Source: Actinomycetota bacterium (GTDB taxonomy: Bacteria > Actinomycetota > Acidimicrobiia > Acidimicrobiales > AC-14). From it: a stretch of 5,594 nt of DNA. Shown here in pieces: positions 1-3,995 of this stretch. The position numbers were made by a program, and so were the translations under genes. The stretch lies in NCBI GenBank assembly GCA_020200615.1, contig JAIVIH010000290.1:1-5594 (forward strand), read 5' to 3'. The notes under the pieces were generated by a model. That model was not told the DNA's origin, ran no database searches, and saw only the letters and a program-made list of their open reading frames with translations. Positions within the stretch are counted from its first letter, which is position 1; the number at the start of each line of letters is the position of its first letter.

Positions 1-41
1 CTCGCATATTGGCCGGAAAGATCAAGCACAATGGGCCTGGC
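1..41. other. Unassigned sequence downstream of murJ
   Basis: These bases follow the murJ stop and are visibly less GC-rich than the rest of the window. I see no complete gene, convincing ribosome-binding site or terminator. The fragment is too short to tell an intergenic gap from the start of another minus-strand gene. Confidence 0.5.
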
Positions 42-1670
42 TCAGCTCGCCACGTGGCTCCCGGGCCGCCGGTGCCAGCCCAGATGGGTCAGCTCCGGGG
101 CCTTCCAACACCGTTGGAGGCCCAGATAGACGGCGCTCCCTCCGCCTCCAGCTAGCACCAGGGTGACGGCAGCTGCCGCCCGGCCGTCGTCGGGAAGGGC
201 GCCGGCGACGATGGCCGCGGCTCCGCCGGCGGCGACGGCGCAGGCCAGGTTGCGAGCCAAGGGGGCGGCGATGGCCCATGCTTGCCCCACGCGACGTCTG
301 AGGGTGACGGCCAGGATGACGGCTCCGGTCAGGAAGGCGAGGGAGTGCCCGTACCCCACTGCCGCCAGGCGTCCGCCTCCCGAGCCCAGGGCGTATCCGC
401 CGAACATGGCCGCCGACCCGCCCACGGCCACGACCAGACCGACCAGGGTAGGGGTCCGGGTGTCGCCCGTGGCGTAGGAGGCTCGCACCAGGAGTTGGAA
501 CGCGGCGAATCCCCCGAGGCCCAGGGCATAGGCCGCGGCCAGCCGGGCCACCAGGTCGGCCCCAGCCGGGTCGAGCGCTCCGAACTGGAGAAAGCGCAGC
601 GCGGGTCGGGCCAGCACCACCAGCAGGGCCGACGCCGGGAGGGTGAGGAAGGCGATGGCCGCCATACCTCCTCCCGCCCGGTCGGTGAACTCGCGCCACC
701 GGTTGCCGGACGCGGCTGAGGCCAGACGCGGATACAGGGCGGTGAGCACCGGGTGGCCAAGGACCGCGAAGGGCAACAGGAAGACCTGGAAGGCGATGTG
801 ATACGCCACCACTCCCCCCTCGATCCGGTTGGCGAGCACGAGGGTGGCGACCAGGAGCACCTGGCTCAGGGCCAGCATCCCCGCGGCCCAGGCTCCGTCC
901 CGGCCGAGCTGCCGGAGGCCGGGATCGCCCGGGTTCCAGCGGGGACGGAGGCGGAGGCCGGCACCACGGAGGGCCGCCAGCGGCACAAGGATCATGGCCA
1001 GCACGCCGGCCGTGGTACCCCCGCCCAGCACCAACCGCTCGGTGGTCGAAAGGTCCAGGCCCGGTCGAGAGTGTTGGAGGGCCCAAAACACGCCCATGGT
1101 CAGGATGACGATCACGTTGTTGGCGACCGGGGCGAAGGCGGCGGCGGCGAAGCGACGGCTCCCGTGGAGGAGCCCCGTCGCCACCGACCCGAGGGCGTAG
1201 AGCAGGACCTGGGGCAGGAACAGCACCAGGAGGAACGAGCCGAGGGCCACTTCCTGATCGCGGACGGCGGAATCGTCGACGCCCACGGTGAGCAGGCGCA
1301 TGATCCACGGGCGGGCCAGCAGCGCGGCTACCGTCACGACGCCCAGGCCCACCAGTGCCATTCCCAACACCGACCCGGCCAGCCGCTCGGCCCCCTCCCG
1401 GTCACCTCCGTCCAACAGGCGGACGAACGGGGGGACCAGGACCGACGACAAAAGGCCGGCGGCCAGCAGCTCGAACAGAAGGTTGGAGACGAGGTTGGCC
1501 GACTGATAGGTGTTCCCCGCGAACGTGGTGCCCAGGGCCGCCCCCACGGCCAGCACCCGGAGAAAGCCCGTGATCCGGGAGGCGACGTTCCCGGCGGTGA
1601 TCGCGGCCGTTCCCGATACCTGTTCCGGCGGCTCGCCGGCCGGCGAGGGGTCGCCGGGCAGCTCGCTCAC
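42..1670 (-). CDS. murJ: Lipid II flippase MurJ (MviN family)
   Basis: MurJ moves lipid-linked peptidoglycan precursor across the cytoplasmic membrane. The 542-residue product is hydrophobic with about 14 predicted membrane helices and a short soluble N-terminus (1-20). Family marks: SRITGFLR (31-38, matching Arg18 and Arg24 of E. coli MurJ), YQSANLVSNLLFELLAAGLL (55-74), SSVLVPPF (75-82), FAPVANNVIVI (179-189), FLLPFAVLGHPVLTALYPRL (297-316) and VRASYATGDTRTPTLVG (395-411). It ends soon after the last helix (about 497-517) with a basic tail, and lacks the cytoplasmic pseudokinase extension of the mycobacterial protein. By hand alignment, Arg52 and Arg270 of E. coli are not Arg here. The GTG start at 1670 is supported by an AAGGCGGT Shine-Dalgarno with a 6-base spacer; no start codon lies between it and the end of mctB in this frame. 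It is the last gene visible and is 73 bases from mctB, so it may be co-transcribed. Confidence 0.95.
   Translation of the reverse strand: MSELPGDPSPAGEPPEQVSGTAAITAGNVASRITGFLRVLAVGAALGTTFAGNTYQSANLVSNLLFELLAAGLLSSVLVPPFVRLLDGGDREGAERLAGSVLGMALVGLGVVTVAALLARPWIMRLLTVGVDDSAVRDQEVALGSFLLVLFLPQVLLYALGSVATGLLHGSRRFAAAAFAPVANNVIVILTMGVFWALQHSRPGLDLSTTERLVLGGGTTAGVLAMILVPLAALRGAGLRLRPRWNPGDPGLRQLGRDGAWAAGMLALSQVLLVATLVLANRIEGGVVAYHIAFQVFLLPFAVLGHPVLTALYPRLASAASGNRWREFTDRAGGGMAAIAFLTLPASALLVVLARPALRFLQFGALDPAGADLVARLAAAYALGLGGFAAFQLLVRASYATGDTRTPTLVGLVVAVGGSAAMFGGYALGSGGGRLAAVGYGHSLAFLTGAVILAVTLRRRVGQAWAIAAPLARNLACAVAAGGAAAIVAGALPDDGRAAAAVTLVLAGGGGSAVYLGLQRCWKAPELTHLGWHRRPGSHVAS
98..123 (-). other. 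Strong stem-loop within the 3' end of murJ
   Basis: GGGCCTTCCAAC (98-109) pairs with GTTGGAGGCCC (113-123) around the loop ACC: eleven base pairs with one bulged T. It lies within the codons for GLQRCWKAP, about 54 bases before the murJ stop. It has no following T-run on the minus strand. It could protect the 3' end of the transcript or slow transcription, or be chance in a GC-rich coding sequence. Confidence 0.55.
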
Positions 1671-1676
1671 CGGGCT

Positions 1677-1691
1677 ACCGCCTTCGGCGGC
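1677..1691 (-). promoter_or_regulatory. Hairpin containing the murJ Shine-Dalgarno sequence
   Basis: The minus-strand RNA reads GCCGCC-GAA-GGCGGU: five G-C pairs plus a G-U pair closed by a three-base loop. The right arm, with the last two loop bases, forms the near-consensus ribosome-binding site AAGGCGGT (1684-1677), six bases before the murJ GTG. If it folds, the hairpin would mask the site until opened. Regulation is inference; the bases and pairing are seen directly. Confidence 0.65.
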
Positions 1692-1710
1692 TGCCCCGCT
1701 GAGCGGGGCA
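1692..1710 (-). other. Perfect inverted repeat in the mctB-murJ spacer
   Basis: TGCCCCGCT-G-AGCGGGGCA is a perfect palindrome with nine-base arms around a single central base; as RNA it would fold with a seven- or eight-pair GC-rich stem and a small loop. It directly abuts the Shine-Dalgarno hairpin. There is no T-run after it on the minus strand, so a classic intrinsic terminator is not supported. It may be a pause, attenuation or RNA-stability element, or a dispersed palindromic repeat, since CTGAGCGGGG also occurs in the recN repeats. Confidence 0.75.
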
Positions 1711-1723
1711 CTGTGTTCGATGG

Positions 1724-1746
1724 TTCGCTCGCCTGCGGCTCGCTCA
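1724..1746. repeat. GCGAGC-type low-complexity repeat across the mctB stop
   Basis: On the plus strand TCGCTC occurs at 1725-1730 and again at 1740-1745, separated by GCCTGCGGC. On the minus strand this is GAGCGA-GCCGCAGGC-GAGCGA, beginning inside the mctB stop codon region. It looks like a GC-rich extragenic repeat rather than coding sequence. Whether it is dispersed in the genome cannot be seen from this window. Confidence 0.45.
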
Positions 1747-2688
1747 CTGCTCGACTGCGGGCAACAGCCGGTCGGCCCCAGGGCCTACGCCGTAGTGCCC
1801 GGTGGTGGGCCGGGCCAGGTCCTCCAGGGCCAGCACGACCGCAGCCTGGCCCACCGGCGTCTCGAGGTTGTCCACGGTGGACAGCCGCGGGCCCAGGCTG
1901 CCGTCGGCCCGAAGGGGGCCCACGAACACCGCCCGCCCACCGGGGGTGTCGACGCCGCTCTCGGCGACCACCAGCCGCGACCGGCCGGGGGCACCCTGGC
2001 TCAAGGCCTCGGACAGCGGCCGGGCCAGCCCGTCGTCGCTCACCTCCGCCCCGGCACCGGAAACCAACACCATCCGCAGGCCGCCGACGGGAAACGATGT
2101 GAGGCCCAGGCTGGCGGCTGTCGTGGGCGTAGAGGCGGGGGGTTCGTACCCCAGGAACCCGGCGGCGGCCAGAGCAGGGATGACGTTGGAGTCGGATACC
2201 GAGCCGTCCAACACTCCTGCTACACGGGACACGAACTGGCCGCGGACGGCGTCGGCCGAGGTGGAGTTGAGGCTGAGGGTCGTGCCCAGGGAGCGGATGT
2301 CGGTGTCGTTGTCGAGGCGCAGCTTGTTGGTGAGCAGGAGGGTTCCTGCCGGGATGGCCTCGGCCGTGGCCAGCGCCTCCCGCAGGGCCTCGACCGGCTT
2401 GCGGTCGATCCCCTGCACGACGATCACCAGGACGGGAACGCCCCGGAGATGACCCTCGACCAGCTGGTCGCGAGCCTCTTGGGCGAAGTTCTGCATCAGG
2501 TTGAGCTGATCCCTGAGCGCCCGGTTCTCGTTGGCCGTGCGGGTGGCCCGGGCGCCCACGCTGTTCACCTGGTTCTCGAGGCCGTCGACGATGGCCCGGT
2601 CGATGACGGTGGAGCCCATGACGACGCCGAGGGCCAAGGCCAGGAAGACGGCCATGAGCGACACGATGTGATAGCGCAGGTTGATCAA
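1744..2688 (-). CDS. mctB: MctB/SteB-family membrane protein ("copper transporter" family)
   Basis: This 314-residue protein matches the MctB family (Rv1698; SteB in Corynebacterium). Seen: the hallmark N-terminus MINLRYHIVSLMAVFLALAL, which forms one transmembrane helix (about 8-27), followed by GVVMGS; a coiled-coil-like segment (about 36-75: LENQVNSVGARATRTANEN...); a globular alpha/beta-looking domain; and the family tail STVDNLETPVGQAAVVLALE with GHYG (270-300). The start is TTG, three bases after the steA stop. The family motif begins at exactly this codon and no ATG or GTG fits better. Rv1698 was described as an outer-membrane protein for copper export in mycobacteria, whereas SteB partners SteA in cell separation in corynebacteria. 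Adjacency to steA, and the lack of evidence here for a mycolate outer membrane, favour the SteB-like role. No metal-binding cluster of Cys, His or Met is visible; the protein has no cysteine. The family call is strong and the function is inferred. Confidence 0.92.
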   Translation of the reverse strand: MINLRYHIVSLMAVFLALALGVVMGSTVIDRAIVDGLENQVNSVGARATRTANENRALRDQLNLMQNFAQEARDQLVEGHLRGVPVLVIVVQGIDRKPVEALREALATAEAIPAGTLLLTNKLRLDNDTDIRSLGTTLSLNSTSADAVRGQFVSRVAGVLDGSVSDSNVIPALAAAGFLGYEPPASTPTTAASLGLTSFPVGGLRMVLVSGAGAEVSDDGLARPLSEALSQGAPGRSRLVVAESGVDTPGGRAVFVGPLRADGSLGPRLSTVDNLETPVGQAAVVLALEDLARPTTGHYGVGPGADRLLPAVEQ

Positions 2689-2699
2689 GGGTTATCCGA
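2686..2699 (-). promoter_or_regulatory. steA stop, weak ribosome-binding site and TTG start of mctB
   Basis: The minus strand reads TTCGGATAACCCTTG. The steA stop TAA (2694-2692) is followed by CCC and then TTG. The only Shine-Dalgarno-like bases are GGA, which overlap the end of steA about six bases before the TTG. A rare start with a weak site suggests that mctB depends on ribosomes finishing steA, which would hold SteB below or equal to SteA output. The start itself is fixed by the conserved family N-terminus. Confidence 0.7.
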
Positions 2700-3993
2700 A
2701 GATCGAGCGCCAGGTATCGCTCAGATAGAGCCAGAGGGCGCGGACGAAGACGTGACTCGAGTCGGCCACCGCAGCCATGGCCAGCATGGCCACGAGGGCG
2801 GCGGCCACGAGGAAGAACAGGTCGCCCTTGCGCACGCGGCTCTGGTAGAGCCGGCTCACGCCCTTGGCGTCCACCAGGATGGGGCCGACCTTGAGGCGGA
2901 CGAGGAACGTGGAGGCCATTCCGCCCCGGCCCTTGTCCAGGAACTCCACCATCGAAGCGTGGGTGCCCACGGCCACGATCAGCTCGGCCCGCTTCTCGTA
3001 GGCCAGGAGCATGGCGATGTCTTCGCTGGTGCCGATGGCCTCGAACACGGTGTAAGACAGGCCGAGACCGTCGAGCCGGGCGGCGCCGGGGGCGTCGCCC
3101 CCGGGATAGGCGTGCACCACGAGCTGGGCCCCGCAGCTCTTGAGGGTCTCGTCGCTGACCGAGTCGAAGTCGCCGATGATCACGTTGGGCCGGTACCCGG
3201 CCTTGACCAGGGCGTCGGCTCCTCCGTCCACGGCGATGAGGACGGGCTTGATCTCCCCGATATAGGCCCGCAGGGCGGCCAGGTCGTCCTCCCACCCCAG
3301 GCCCCGCACCACGACCAGCACGTGGCGGCCGGTGAGGTCGACTCCCAGGCTGGGCAGGGCGGGCGAGTCGGTGAGCAGGTGGTGCTCGCGGCGCAGGTAC
3401 TCGAGGGTGTTCTCGGCGAACCGCTCCAGCTCGGCGCCCACGGCCAGCTTGGCCTGTTCGATCTGCTTCTCCAGCGATTCGAGGGTGTGGCGGGTCCCCC
3501 GAGCCACCAACTGCCCGCTGGACCGCACTTCCTCGCCCTCGACGGTGAGGACGTCGCCCTCCCGTACGCCGGTCATGACGTCGCCCCCGACGTCGTCGAT
3601 CAGGGGGATGCCGGCCGCGGCCAGCAGGAGCGGGCCCATGTTGGGGTAGCGGCCGGATATCGAGCGGGAGGCGTTGATGACGGCCGACGCACCCGCCTTG
3701 ATGAGGCCCTCCACCGCCAGCCGGTCGAGGTCGAGGTGGTCGATGACGGCCACTTCGCCAGGCTGAATGCGGGTGAGGAGAAGCTTGGTCCGTGGATCCA
3801 CCCGGGCCGGCGCCGACACCTCGCCCTTGCCGTCTTCGACCCGAGCGTCAGCCGCGGGGAGGGGGGCGCCGTTTCCACCGCGCCCGTTCGTGCCCGACGA
3901 GGGGCTTCGGGCCCACGGCCCCCGGACCCGGGACCCGCGATTTCCCCGTCCCCGGGTAGGGGCGGGCCTGCCCTCTGGCTCGGGCGTGGCCAT
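2692..3993 (-). CDS. steA: SteA-like putative cytokinetic ring protein (TPK-like fold, C-terminal membrane anchor)
   Basis: This 433-residue protein belongs to the SteA family (Rv1697-like). In Corynebacterium glutamicum SteA works with SteB at the septum and is needed for cell separation. Seen here: a Pro/Gly/Arg-rich, probably disordered N-terminus (1-65); the family core starting near ARVDPRTKLLLTRIQPGEVAVIDH (63-86); the conserved VINASRSISGRYPNMGP (105-121); a thiamine-pyrophosphokinase-like half with DGGAD (256-260), GYRPNVIIGDFDSVSDETL (266-284) and GGDAPG (298-303); and one hydrophobic segment (about 391-410) after RVRKGD, with a short amphipathic tail. The ATG at 3993 was chosen because it overlaps the recN stop in TGATG and has a G-rich ribosome-binding region (GGGGACGGGA). 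The frame stays open upstream to 4248, but that part lies inside recN and reads as Arg/Gly-rich shadow. The N-terminus is longer than in the roughly 390-residue mycobacterial proteins. A working kinase is unlikely; a nucleotide- or ligand-binding fold is inference. Confidence 0.92.
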   Translation of the reverse strand: MATPEPEGRPAPTRGRGNRGSRVRGPWARSPSSGTNGRGGNGAPLPAADARVEDGKGEVSAPARVDPRTKLLLTRIQPGEVAVIDHLDLDRLAVEGLIKAGASAVINASRSISGRYPNMGPLLLAAAGIPLIDDVGGDVMTGVREGDVLTVEGEEVRSSGQLVARGTRHTLESLEKQIEQAKLAVGAELERFAENTLEYLRREHHLLTDSPALPSLGVDLTGRHVLVVVRGLGWEDDLAALRAYIGEIKPVLIAVDGGADALVKAGYRPNVIIGDFDSVSDETLKSCGAQLVVHAYPGGDAPGAARLDGLGLSYTVFEAIGTSEDIAMLLAYEKRAELIVAVGTHASMVEFLDKGRGGMASTFLVRLKVGPILVDAKGVSRLYQSRVRKGDLFFLVAAALVAMLAMAAVADSSHVFVRALWLYLSDTWRSIFG

Positions 3994-3995
3994 CA
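3991..3995 (-). promoter_or_regulatory. recN-steA stop/start overlap (TGATG)
   Basis: On the minus strand the recN stop TGA (3995-3993) and the steA start ATG (3993-3991) share the A. A G-rich stretch, GGGGACGGGA, lies just upstream within the recN end and can serve as ribosome-binding site. This arrangement usually means translational coupling by terminating or re-initiating ribosomes. Confidence 0.85.

Noticed and set aside
22..1308. A 428-codon minus-strand frame overlapping murJ
   Set aside because: It is low-complexity and basic, has no hydrophobic segments or motifs, and lies wholly in another frame of murJ.
1692..1710. A rho-independent terminator between mctB and murJ
   Set aside because: The stem is strong but no T-run follows on the minus strand, and a ribosome-binding site comes straight after.
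3086..3104. A perfect palindrome, CCGGGGGCG-T-CGCCCCCGG, inside steA
   Set aside because: It codes for the conserved PGGDAPG stretch; G- and C-ending codons for Pro, Gly, Asp and Ala make such palindromes likely by chance.
1667..3295. A 542-codon minus-strand frame overlapping mctB and steA
   Set aside because: It is Arg/Pro/Gly-rich shadow sequence in another frame of two genes with clear family matches; no family motif is seen.
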